This document shows, piece by piece, positions 34,441 to 43,192 of a DNA stretch of 50,845 nt. The notes beneath the pieces were generated by a model. That model made no database searches. It was not told the origin of the DNA and saw only the letters and a list, made by a program, of their open reading frames with translations. This DNA is from CAYPJE01 sp964410945 (GTDB lineage: Bacteria > Fidelibacterota > Marinisomatia > Marinisomatales > TCS56), in NCBI GenBank assembly GCA_964410945.1, contig CAYPJE010000020.1, forward strand, positions 1 through 50,845. The letters are read 5' to 3'. Each line of letters begins with the position of its first letter. The first letter of the stretch is position 1. Position numbers and translations under genes: made by a program.

Positions 34441-35254
34441 ATCGCAATTTATTTTAAATCTGGTTTTAATTTTATTACTCATTAGTTGCTCGATATTTGA
34501 AGGTCCTGAAGATATATCCAATCCAATGGATCCAAACGATCCTGATTATATTGCGCCCTTCGTGACTTTTATTCAAGCCCCTGCCAATGGTCAGATCATT
34601 GATACGTGCTATGTAAGAATTGAATGGGAGGGTAATAAGCCCAGTATGAATTATTCCTTTCGTATTGACTCGAGCAACTGGAGCGAATGGACTAATATTA
34701 ATATAGCTGAATATCCATTACTAGATGATGGAAATCACTGTTTTGAAATTAAATCCCGATATTACAATGGGGTTGAAGGAGACATTTCAGATTCAATCAA
34801 CTTCATCATCAATGATCTAGAGGGTACAGTACTAACACTGAGTCCACGCAAAATTACCGGGCTCATAAGTCAAGCTGTATCTTTTAATATTGCTACACAT
34901 GATGTATCTGAGCTGGCTATGATAAAAGCAGAGTTGTACTATAATCCTAATGCAATCAGAATTAATGCTGTTACTATCAGTGAGAATAATTCATTTCTAT
35001 TGAGTAATGGTGGAACAATCATTTCATTCTGCTCAATTGATGCCTCTAATGGAGTCATTACAATAGAAGCTGGTGTTGCAACTGGAACCATCCCGTATGT
35101 ATCTGGCTCAGGCAACATAGCTACAATAGAGATTGTGCCATTAATGAATCAAATTAGTGACATAGAATTTACTCTACAGTCCGAATTGAGGACCCCGAAT
35201 AATCTAGTTATTCCAATCAATGATTTCGGGAATGGAAGTGTTTATGTTGAATAA
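34433..35254 (+). CDS. Lipoprotein with C-terminal cohesin-like domain
   Basis: The ATG at 34433 overlaps the previous stop by eight bases and gives a clear lipoprotein signal 'LILLLISC' (Cys19), so it is preferred to an ATG 24 bases upstream. Residues ~40-130 form an Ig/Fn3-like sandwich ('YVRIEWEGNKPSMNYSFRIDSSNWSEW'). Residues ~133-273 fit the cohesin beta-sandwich: 'AVSFNIATHDVSELAMIKAELYYNPNAI' followed by 'SGSGNIATIEIVPL'. Cohesins bind dockerins, and a dockerin-like module occurs in the adjacent 1.9-kilo-residue protein. The lipid anchor and the neighbour suggest this protein tethers that partner at the cell surface (inference). Confidence 0.7.
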   Translation: MIKSQFILNLVLILLLISCSIFEGPEDISNPMDPNDPDYIAPFVTFIQAPANGQIIDTCYVRIEWEGNKPSMNYSFRIDSSNWSEWTNINIAEYPLLDDGNHCFEIKSRYYNGVEGDISDSINFIINDLEGTVLTLSPRKITGLISQAVSFNIATHDVSELAMIKAELYYNPNAIRINAVTISENNSFLLSNGGTIISFCSIDASNGVITIEAGVATGTIPYVSGSGNIATIEIVPLMNQISDIEFTLQSELRTPNNLVIPINDFGNGSVYVE

Positions 35255-38200
35255 ACTTCTGATATCAATTCTGCTTTCAAGCTCACTTCTCGCCACCATT
35301 ATTAACGTACCCGGAGATCTGACGACCATTCAGGCTGGAATCGATTCATCATCCAGCGGTGATACGGTTCTAGTTCAACCAGGGACTTATATCGAGAATA
35401 TAACGTTCAATGGAGAGAATATTGTTGTTGGTTCATTATTTATAATTACACATGATACTTTGTATATCTCATCAACTGTTATTGATGGAAATCAAAACGG
35501 TCCTGTGGTGACTTTTGATAACGGTGAGAGTAATGCTTGTATACTTGAAGGTTTTACAGTTACTAATGGTTTAGGTGACCAACATGGGGCAGGCGGAGTA
35601 TTTATAAATTCAGGAAATCCAATCATTAGCAACTTGACTATTGTAGGCAATAATGGGGGTGACCAAGGAGGTGGATTGACATTCATAGGATCGGATGCAC
35701 TGGTGATAAATTGCAGAGTTATAGGGAATTATTCTGGTACAAAAGGTGGTGGTTTCCGATTATTAAGCGAATCTAATCCGATAATTGAAAGTTGTATTAT
35801 TGGCGAAAATAATGCCCATGCTGGAGGTGGTGCGGTATATTGTTCCAATAATTCGAATCCAATAATAAGAAACTCATTAATAATAAATAATGAATCAGAG
35901 CAAGGTGGAGGTATAGAGTGTTCAAACTCCAATCCAATAATCATTAACAGCACCATAACAGAAAACATTGCAGTCAATTATGGTGGTTGTATTCGCGCTC
36001 ATAATTACTCAACTCCACTAATTGTAAATTCAATACTATGGAATAACTCTCCTCATGAAATATATCAGGATGGTGATTCAGATGTAACCATTCAGTTTTC
36101 TAACATCAAAGGTGGTTTCACTGGAAATGGTAATATCGACTCTGATCCTTTGTTTATGAATTCTGAAGATGGTTTATTTCAATTGAACCAATACTCTCCC
36201 TGCATCGGTGTTGGGTCTGACTCTGTCCAAATCGATGGCACTTGGTACTATGCCCCAGAAACGGACATCTTGGACAATCCTCGCCCAAATCCGGTTGGCT
36301 CAAACCCTGATATTGGAGCTTATGAGAATCCACTGTCTGGGCCACTGCACAATACACTGATCCATGTCGCAGTTACTGGAAATGACTCTGGATCAACGGG
36401 TTTGGAAAGCGCTCCTTTTGAACACATTCAAACAGCTATAAACTGGGCGTGGAATGGAGATACTATATTGATCCATCCAGGCACATATGTTGAGAATATT
36501 AACTATAACAACAAGAACATCGTCGTTGGATCATTCTTCTTAACTACAAATGATACGTCATATATCTCTACAACAATAATTGATGGTGATCAAAGCGGTA
36601 GCGTAGTTATAATTGGTTCAGAAGCAACAATCATTGGTTTAACCATTCAAAATGGAAGAGCATATAATTCCGGCGGCATTAGTTGCACTGGTAACTCTCA
36701 ACTGCAATCATTAATGATTAGATCATGTAGTGCCCACAATGATGGAGAAGCGATGTATATAAATTCTCCTATTACAATATCGGGATGCAAGTTCATAAGT
36801 AATGGTGATTATGTCCATGATGGCTCAACTATTTATGCCGATCATGGTTTTAATATTTCTAATTCGATATTCATTAACAATATCGGGGTGGAAGATATAT
36901 GGACTCATCAAGGTGACATAACTTTTCATGATGTAAAAATGATATCATCCGATGATGATCAAATGAATTCTCTTTGGATTGGGGATAATGTAAATATACT
37001 AGCCTACAATTCTTTATTTGTTAGCGATGTTGCTCCAATAACTGGATACTCAGAGGATGATATATTTATTAACTGCACTATAGTAAATCATTCAGCCCAT
37101 GAAACGAATAATATAGACCCACCAATAATTTGGGGATTCAATAATATAGTGTATGCCGATAGTGTTAATTTTATCAGTGAGTCAAGCAATAATTACCAAC
37201 TAACCGATTACTCACAATTTGTTGGCGCTGGGATCGACTCAATGGAGATTATTGACACTTGGTATTACTCACCAACCGCAGACATCACAGGTAATCCGCG
37301 CCCAAACCCAATCGATTCAAATCCAGACATTGGGGCCTTTGAATCCGAACTTACAGAACCAATTGATGCAATCGAATCGATTCATCCTGAGCAAAATGAA
37401 TTAGATGTATCAAATTCCACTAGTATCTCTGTGGTATTTACCAATGATATTGATCCAAGTACGATACAAATTGGTACTTTTATAGTTTTCGGATCACAAA
37501 CTGGACTTCACTGTGGTACTTATAATTACAATTCAGGCATTCAAACGGTCACCTTTACCCCTGATATAGAGTTTTCACCTGGAGAATTAGTAAGCATAAT
37601 CCTAACTAGTGGTATTAAAGATGTATATCATCAGGCAATACCTCCAGTGCAATGGAGTTTCATGGTTAAATCGTTTGGAGGAAGTGCTCAATTCCACAAT
37701 AGAACCAATTACAATGTACCTGAAACACCTCAATCTGTTGTCCCTTCTGACTTAGACAACGATGGGGACATTGATCTTGCGATGATTGCATCAACATGGA
37801 GGAAAATGTCTGTTTTATATAATGATGGGGAGGGTACTTTCTCAAATAGGACTGATTACAACACAGGTATTAATCCCCGTGCGCTAGAGACCTCAGATTT
37901 AAATCTAGACGGTAATATGGATATTATAGTTGCTAACGGAAGCGATAACAATGTCTCCATTTATTTAAACAATGGTGATGGGACTTTTTTGGACTCAGCA
38001 AACTATAAGTTCACAACTGGATTAGATCCATCATCAATAGCTTCATCTGACTTCGATGGTGATGGTGATTTTGATATAGCAGTCACTAATGATTGGGAAT
38101 CTGCTAATAGCTTTTCAATTCTGTTAAATAACGGTGACGGGACCTTTGGACCTAGAACAGATTATCATGCAGGCAATATACCAAGATATGCTCAATCAGC

Positions 38201-40949
38201 AGATTTCGATCAAGATTGGGATATGGATATTGCTATTCCAATACAGAATTCTATCGGCGTTTTCTCTAATGATGGCGATGGAGGTTTTCACAACCGATTT
38301 GATTATAATTACGGCGATGGACCAGGAGATTTGTCATATTGTGATGTAGATGCAGATGGTGATATTGATCTGATTACCTGTAATTCTGTCGACTTTACTA
38401 TATTATCAATTATAAACAATGGTGATGGAACTTTTACTTCATCTAACAGCGTAGAGACTAATGATATTCTTACGTCTATAATTTCTATAGACTTTGATGG
38501 TGATGGAGATATGGATGTTGCTGGAGTTGATCAATATGCAGATAGCCTAATTGTATTGATAAATGATGGTCTAGGAAATTATAACCTCCTAAGCAGATAT
38601 GGTCATGGAGATAGACCAGTAAGAATTACATCTGCAGATCTAGACGGTGATGGAGATATGGACATTATTATCGCCAACCACAACTCTGATGATTTATCAA
38701 TTTTGTTCAATATCAATTGCTTCCAAGCAGACATTCATGTGTTGAACCAAGAAGAGTATACCGATTCTGTGGAATTGTATTTTGATATCATAAATCCTGA
38801 TTCAAATTTTGTATCTTTACTCTGCGAGTACTCGCCTAATTCTGGGGACACCTGGCACCCAGCATCAGTTTCTGGCAATACAAGTAACATTGATCCAGAG
38901 GAATATAATAACAACTCAGTTTATTGGTTGTCAAATCTTGATTTACCTAACTTAGACATAAATAATGTATACATTAAGATTACTCCTTTTGATCAATATA
39001 GTGTAGGTAGATCTGACTCAATTGGTCCCATACACATAGATAACAATTTTCCCCCGTCAATTAGTATAGTTCCCCTATTAAGTGAACAACAGGCAGATAT
39101 ATTAATTCATTATGATTTATTCGATCACGAACATGATTCCCTAGGGATTCTCTGCGAGTATTATAATAGAGCTGCTGATACATGGGAAACTGCGTCCCTT
39201 GAAGGAGACACAAATGGAATAACAAACTATACTGGCAGCATTAATTGGAAATCGATAGCCGATTTGCCATATGCAAATGGAGAACAATTATACAAAATCA
39301 CACCTTATGATAATGATATAGGTATTGCAGATTCAATTATAGTCGATATTGATCAGTTAGGTTTACCCGTCGCTACCGGAATATCAGACTTCACTTTAGA
39401 GATGTCTGAAGATATTTCTGTTTCCTACATAATTGAAGACGATGAAAACGATACGCTTGATCTTATTATAGAATACTCAACTGATTGTGGTGCAAATTGG
39501 TATGATGCTGCGGTTTCAGGTGATTATCTAAATCTTGATACCAGTATGTATTCGAGTTCATTTGTTTGGCATTCTGCAATGGATTTACCAGGAATTGATA
39601 AGTCTTCAATTAAGCTTCTAATTACTCCAGTTGATCAAAACATTGGGATTGGAATAGAGTCTAATGCTTTTCATGTAGACAATAATATTCCACCGTCATT
39701 TGATTATATATCATGCCCAGATTCAATGATCGTGCGTGCAAATCTCGAGTTCTATATAACCGATATGGAAGCAGATACAATCACTATAGGAATTGATTAT
39801 TCAGTCAATCAAGGTTTTAGCTGGACATCATGCTTAAATACAGATGACCTAACCAATATTATGCCTAGTGAATACCATAGCATAATAGAGTGGTTAACAT
39901 ATAAGAGTTTTGGATTTAATAGACTTAGAGATGTGTGGATCCGATTTACAGCTTACGATAATGATCCAGGAACTGACACTACTATCAAGAATATTACAAT
40001 TCTAAATTATCCAGCAGAGTTTACCGGCGATCTTGAAGTAACACCAGACGATCTAGCAATATTTGCTGCTGCATGGAATTCCACTCCACAAAATACAACC
40101 TATGATATAGGTCCTGCACATGGGATTGTACCAGAGCTAATCCCGGTGCAAGATGGAATTTTAAATTTTGAGGATTTAGCAGTTTTCATCCAGATGTGGA
40201 ATTGGTCATTCAATAATAGTGGGATAAATCCGGTTAGTCTGCATACACGTGAATCAAATCAATTAATTGCTTATTCAGTATTCAAACCATCAGAAATACG
40301 AACAAGTGAAGGGATTACTTCAATTTGCTTCAATTCATCCTCAAATGATTTATTACAGTTTGAGTTGCTGGCTAATCACGATGTTGATGGTCTATCATTA
40401 ACATATGAAAAGGGAGGTTACTTTATAAATAGATATAAAAGCTCTCCATCATTAACTAAGTTCAAAAAAGATCAAGGAAGAGAGCTATACTGTATTACTG
40501 GATTGGAGAGTATTAAAGAGGGTTCGAATTCCGGTGACATCGTCACAGTATCAGTATTAAACAAATCATTCTCCATAATACCACTCGAATTGCATTACAG
40601 AGCATGGAACACAAAAGGCGAACTTGTTGAAAACGGTCAATTTGATATAAGTATTGAGTCATGCTTACCAGACCAATTCTCACTACATCAGAATTATCCT
40701 AATCCTTTCAATCATATCACAACCATAAATTATGATCTACCTGGGGATGGCCAGGTTAAACTGAATATATATGACATCAGCGGCCGCACGGTTACGAAAC
40801 TGATTAATGAAGAACAGCAAGCCGGGTATAAATCAGTCCAGTGGAATGGTAAGAATTCGTCAGGGCAAGAAGTGAGTACCGGCATGTATTTCTATTCAAT
40901 TGAAGCGCTAAAGTACTTTGCTATAAAGAAAATGATTTTGATAAAATAA
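35244..40949 (+). CDS. Giant secreted beta-helix / FG-GAP / dockerin-like protein with T9SS sorting domain
   Basis: The start at 35244 gives a signal peptide ('LLISILLSSSLLA') and 1,901 residues; it overlaps the upstream stop. Two parallel beta-helix units lie near 10-370 and 370-700, each ending in 'NPRPNP…SNPDIGA(Y/F)E'. A Big_5-like Ig domain follows (~705-810). About seven FG-GAP/VCBS blades (~819-1159) have Asp-rich loops such as 'DFDGDGDFDIAV'. Four ~105-residue sandwich repeats (~1159-1582) contain 'CEY…DTW'. A dockerin-like pair ('TPDDLAIFAAAWN', 'LNFEDLAVFIQMWN', ~1592-1658) precedes the C-terminal sorting domain ('QNYPNPFNHITTINYD', 'GMYFYSIE'). An adhesin or matrix protein bound by the neighbouring cohesin-like lipoprotein is plausible. 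Confidence 0.85.
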   Translation: MLNKLLISILLSSSLLATIINVPGDLTTIQAGIDSSSSGDTVLVQPGTYIENITFNGENIVVGSLFIITHDTLYISSTVIDGNQNGPVVTFDNGESNACILEGFTVTNGLGDQHGAGGVFINSGNPIISNLTIVGNNGGDQGGGLTFIGSDALVINCRVIGNYSGTKGGGFRLLSESNPIIESCIIGENNAHAGGGAVYCSNNSNPIIRNSLIINNESEQGGGIECSNSNPIIINSTITENIAVNYGGCIRAHNYSTPLIVNSILWNNSPHEIYQDGDSDVTIQFSNIKGGFTGNGNIDSDPLFMNSEDGLFQLNQYSPCIGVGSDSVQIDGTWYYAPETDILDNPRPNPVGSNPDIGAYENPLSGPLHNTLIHVAVTGNDSGSTGLESAPFEHIQTAINWAWNGDTILIHPGTYVENINYNNKNIVVGSFFLTTNDTSYISTTIIDGDQSGSVVIIGSEATIIGLTIQNGRAYNSGGISCTGNSQLQSLMIRSCSAHNDGEAMYINSPITISGCKFISNGDYVHDGSTIYADHGFNISNSIFINNIGVEDIWTHQGDITFHDVKMISSDDDQMNSLWIGDNVNILAYNSLFVSDVAPITGYSEDDIFINCTIVNHSAHETNNIDPPIIWGFNNIVYADSVNFISESSNNYQLTDYSQFVGAGIDSMEIIDTWYYSPTADITGNPRPNPIDSNPDIGAFESELTEPIDAIESIHPEQNELDVSNSTSISVVFTNDIDPSTIQIGTFIVFGSQTGLHCGTYNYNSGIQTVTFTPDIEFSPGELVSIILTSGIKDVYHQAIPPVQWSFMVKSFGGSAQFHNRTNYNVPETPQSVVPSDLDNDGDIDLAMIASTWRKMSVLYNDGEGTFSNRTDYNTGINPRALETSDLNLDGNMDIIVANGSDNNVSIYLNNGDGTFLDSANYKFTTGLDPSSIASSDFDGDGDFDIAVTNDWESANSFSILLNNGDGTFGPRTDYHAGNIPRYAQSADFDQDWDMDIAIPIQNSIGVFSNDGDGGFHNRFDYNYGDGPGDLSYCDVDADGDIDLITCNSVDFTILSIINNGDGTFTSSNSVETNDILTSIISIDFDGDGDMDVAGVDQYADSLIVLINDGLGNYNLLSRYGHGDRPVRITSADLDGDGDMDIIIANHNSDDLSILFNINCFQADIHVLNQEEYTDSVELYFDIINPDSNFVSLLCEYSPNSGDTWHPASVSGNTSNIDPEEYNNNSVYWLSNLDLPNLDINNVYIKITPFDQYSVGRSDSIGPIHIDNNFPPSISIVPLLSEQQADILIHYDLFDHEHDSLGILCEYYNRAADTWETASLEGDTNGITNYTGSINWKSIADLPYANGEQLYKITPYDNDIGIADSIIVDIDQLGLPVATGISDFTLEMSEDISVSYIIEDDENDTLDLIIEYSTDCGANWYDAAVSGDYLNLDTSMYSSSFVWHSAMDLPGIDKSSIKLLITPVDQNIGIGIESNAFHVDNNIPPSFDYISCPDSMIVRANLEFYITDMEADTITIGIDYSVNQGFSWTSCLNTDDLTNIMPSEYHSIIEWLTYKSFGFNRLRDVWIRFTAYDNDPGTDTTIKNITILNYPAEFTGDLEVTPDDLAIFAAAWNSTPQNTTYDIGPAHGIVPELIPVQDGILNFEDLAVFIQMWNWSFNNSGINPVSLHTRESNQLIAYSVFKPSEIRTSEGITSICFNSSSNDLLQFELLANHDVDGLSLTYEKGGYFINRYKSSPSLTKFKKDQGRELYCITGLESIKEGSNSGDIVTVSVLNKSFSIIPLELHYRAWNTKGELVENGQFDISIESCLPDQFSLHQNYPNPFNHITTINYDLPGDGQVKLNIYDISGRTVTKLINEEQQAGYKSVQWNGKNSSGQEVSTGMYFYSIEALKYFAIKKMILIK

Positions 40950-40972
40950 GTCAGAGACGGTGTAGCAGGAAG

Positions 40973-40996
40973 AAGGGCAGTCATTTGGCTGCCCTT
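40973..40996 (+). terminator. Rho-independent terminator after the surface operon
   Basis: An 8-bp stem AAGGGCAG/CTGCCCTT with an eight-base loop is followed by TTCTATTT, 23 nt past the stop. It closes the 32686-40949 operon and separates it from the integrase. Confidence 0.85.
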
Positions 40997-41073
40997 TTCT
41001 ATTTAAGAATTCTGATTTAAATATCAACTGAGTGTGATCATCAATCTAAAACTTTCTGTAAAGGATAGTTAAA

Positions 41074-41952
41074 ATGGCTTCATTGTATCAAAAGAATAGA
41101 GTCTGGTACCTGTCAGTGTCATATCACAAACAGCGCATCACCAGAAGTCTTAGAACAATGGATAAAGAATCAGCAATAAAACTCAAACCTACAGTGGAAT
41201 TAGAATTAATATCTGAAGTAACTGGTGAAAGTGAAGAATCGCAAGAAATTACTTTTAATAAACTTGCCGAACAGTATCTTAATCATAACCATAATTGGAC
41301 ACCAAGAACCTGGGAAACAGTCTCCTATATAATAAATGCTTGCAAACAGGGTAAACCCCTCCCAACAAACCCTACCACTAGAGCTATTCACGTCCGCCAT
41401 ATAAACTGCTGCTGGAATTGGGGATTGAAAAACGGACTAATTGCTAAAGCCTACAAACTTGAAGGAAATACCAAGGGGATCGCCCGGGATCGAGTGCTAT
41501 CCAAAGAAGAGCTGACTACCATATTTGATGCGATCACGGACCATGACTTCAATCAATTTCTCCAGTTTGCATATTACACTGGAGCACGTAGCGGTGAAAT
41601 TAGATCACTGAAACCTGAAAATGTTAGAGAGGGATATTTAGCAGTTAGTGGTAAAACAGGCCGAAGAATGATAAAACTTAATTCTCAATCACAGATGATT
41701 TTGAATGATCGTGATTCACTCTGGCAGTATACAAAAGACTTTATATCACATAAATTCAAGAAGGAAACCCGCAGGCTTGGAATCAATGATGTTAGATTTC
41801 ACGATCTTAGACGAACATTTGGCTATAATTTAATCAAACAAGGTCGTTCTATTTACGAGGTAAGCAAATTGTTGGGGCACTCCTCAGTAACTACTACTGA
41901 ACGGCATTATGCACCATTGATGGTTACTCACATTGATGACTTTCTATTATAG
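41074..41952 (+). CDS. Tyrosine recombinase / phage-type integrase
   Basis: The 292-residue protein is full length for a short integrase. The N-terminus (1-55, 'MASLYQKNRVWYLSVSYHKQRITRSLRT') is an arm-DNA-binding domain. A SAM-like core-binding domain follows (~60-125). The catalytic set is R172 (TGARSGEI), K194 (SGKTGR), H243-x-x-R246 (FHDLRRTFG), H269 (LLGHSS) and Y279 (RHYAP). It would catalyse site-specific integration and excision of the adjoining element. No tRNA or obvious att duplication was recognised next to it. It is convergent with the nuclease cluster to its right. Confidence 0.92.
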   Translation: MASLYQKNRVWYLSVSYHKQRITRSLRTMDKESAIKLKPTVELELISEVTGESEESQEITFNKLAEQYLNHNHNWTPRTWETVSYIINACKQGKPLPTNPTTRAIHVRHINCCWNWGLKNGLIAKAYKLEGNTKGIARDRVLSKEELTTIFDAITDHDFNQFLQFAYYTGARSGEIRSLKPENVREGYLAVSGKTGRRMIKLNSQSQMILNDRDSLWQYTKDFISHKFKKETRRLGINDVRFHDLRRTFGYNLIKQGRSIYEVSKLLGHSSVTTTERHYAPLMVTHIDDFLL

Positions 41953-42028
41953 AAGCTGCTGGATCGGGTAGACACCAGATTCTGTACCGCCTATGAATAG
42001 GGTGGCTTTGTCGTAGGTGAAAATAGTT

Positions 42029-43192
42029 TCAATAAATGAGTCTGCTCCTATTCTCAATGATTTTCTTTTCAGCAAGGAGAATGGTTTCTTTGTTGTCAGA
42101 CAACAGGCTCTTAACTAATCTGACTACTTCACCATCAGATTCAAATTTATCATTCATAAAATTCACTTTTCGAGCATCACTATAATGGGTAAGGAATTTC
42201 TTTCCTTTTGCGTTTCGACTATTTGGCAATGATTGCATCAATTCAGATAAAACCTCTCTATTTTCCTCATTTCCCGGTGATATTACAAACTTTAGTGACA
42301 ATCCTTTTTCCCAATAAGCTACCTCGAATAGAAAGCCTTCATTTCCACTCCATCCTGCAATTCCCGTGTTTGGGATTGCAGGAATTAGTTCATTCGTTAG
42401 AAATCGAGCATAGTATTTATGACATGTCATGAGTACGTAGCCCTCATTTTCAATTGTATCTTCAATGAGTTTTCTTATTCTAGAGATTCTATCTGGTTTG
42501 AACTCAATAATGAAATCGATTGCTTCCCGGTGGTTTTTATATAGTTCCTGCGCTAGAGACACTGATTTATCCTGTTCTTTCATAATATACCTATTTAATA
42601 TTTGCAAATAATCCTCTATGTAGTATTTAATCCTGTTAGATAAAGATTTACTATAAACTGATAGTATAATCTGTATAATGTTCTTTATGGACTCATATCC
42701 AATAGGAATATACTTTTCTGCATCCTGTTCATTTTGGGGACTTATACCTTCGATTGTCAGGAATACGAACGCCTTGTTCAGGTTGGGGAATGATTTATGA
42801 ACGCGTTCGGAGTATTTCATCAGCTGCCTGGAGTGCTCAGAGGATTGCACCTTGTTCTCAATTGCTATCACAAAATCTGAATGACTAAGGAGGATATCAA
42901 TATTCTTCCATTCTCTGTATACCTGTATTCCATTCAAGTCAATTGAATCCAGGGAAAATTCATCGCCCCAATCAAGTTTTTCAGATGAAAACACTTCTCT
43001 TAAAAACCATCTTATAAAATGAGTACCAATATTATGACTCTCACCAGGTTTAAGCAGCCATGCAAGAAAGTTCGAATGTCTGATTTCGGTCTGTGCAATA
43101 TTCAGAATTGTGAAGATATTTGGAGATCTTAGATTTAGCTCCAATTCCTCAAGCTTAGGATCTCTAATGAGATTGCTTAATTCATTAATCAT
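42029..43192 (-). CDS. PD-(D/E)XK nuclease superfamily protein (PDDEXK_4)
   Basis: The 387-residue product has the N-terminal family signature 'EIRHSNFLAWLLKPGESHNIG' near 36-56. The nuclease core has Asp99 in 'NIDILL', then E112-N-K114 in 'IAIENKV', followed by 'SSEHSRQLMKY', the usual Gln-containing helix. This matches PD-(D/E)XK_4 proteins, mostly uncharacterised, frequent in defence and mobile islands. The ATG overlaps the stop of the DUF2779 gene by four bases, so translation is coupled. It is the last gene of the AAA-nuclease transcript. DNA cleavage is inferred from motifs only. Confidence 0.82.
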   Translation of the reverse strand: MINELSNLIRDPKLEELELNLRSPNIFTILNIAQTEIRHSNFLAWLLKPGESHNIGTHFIRWFLREVFSSEKLDWGDEFSLDSIDLNGIQVYREWKNIDILLSHSDFVIAIENKVQSSEHSRQLMKYSERVHKSFPNLNKAFVFLTIEGISPQNEQDAEKYIPIGYESIKNIIQIILSVYSKSLSNRIKYYIEDYLQILNRYIMKEQDKSVSLAQELYKNHREAIDFIIEFKPDRISRIRKLIEDTIENEGYVLMTCHKYYARFLTNELIPAIPNTGIAGWSGNEGFLFEVAYWEKGLSLKFVISPGNEENREVLSELMQSLPNSRNAKGKKFLTHYSDARKVNFMNDKFESDGEVVRLVKSLLSDNKETILLAEKKIIENRSRLIY

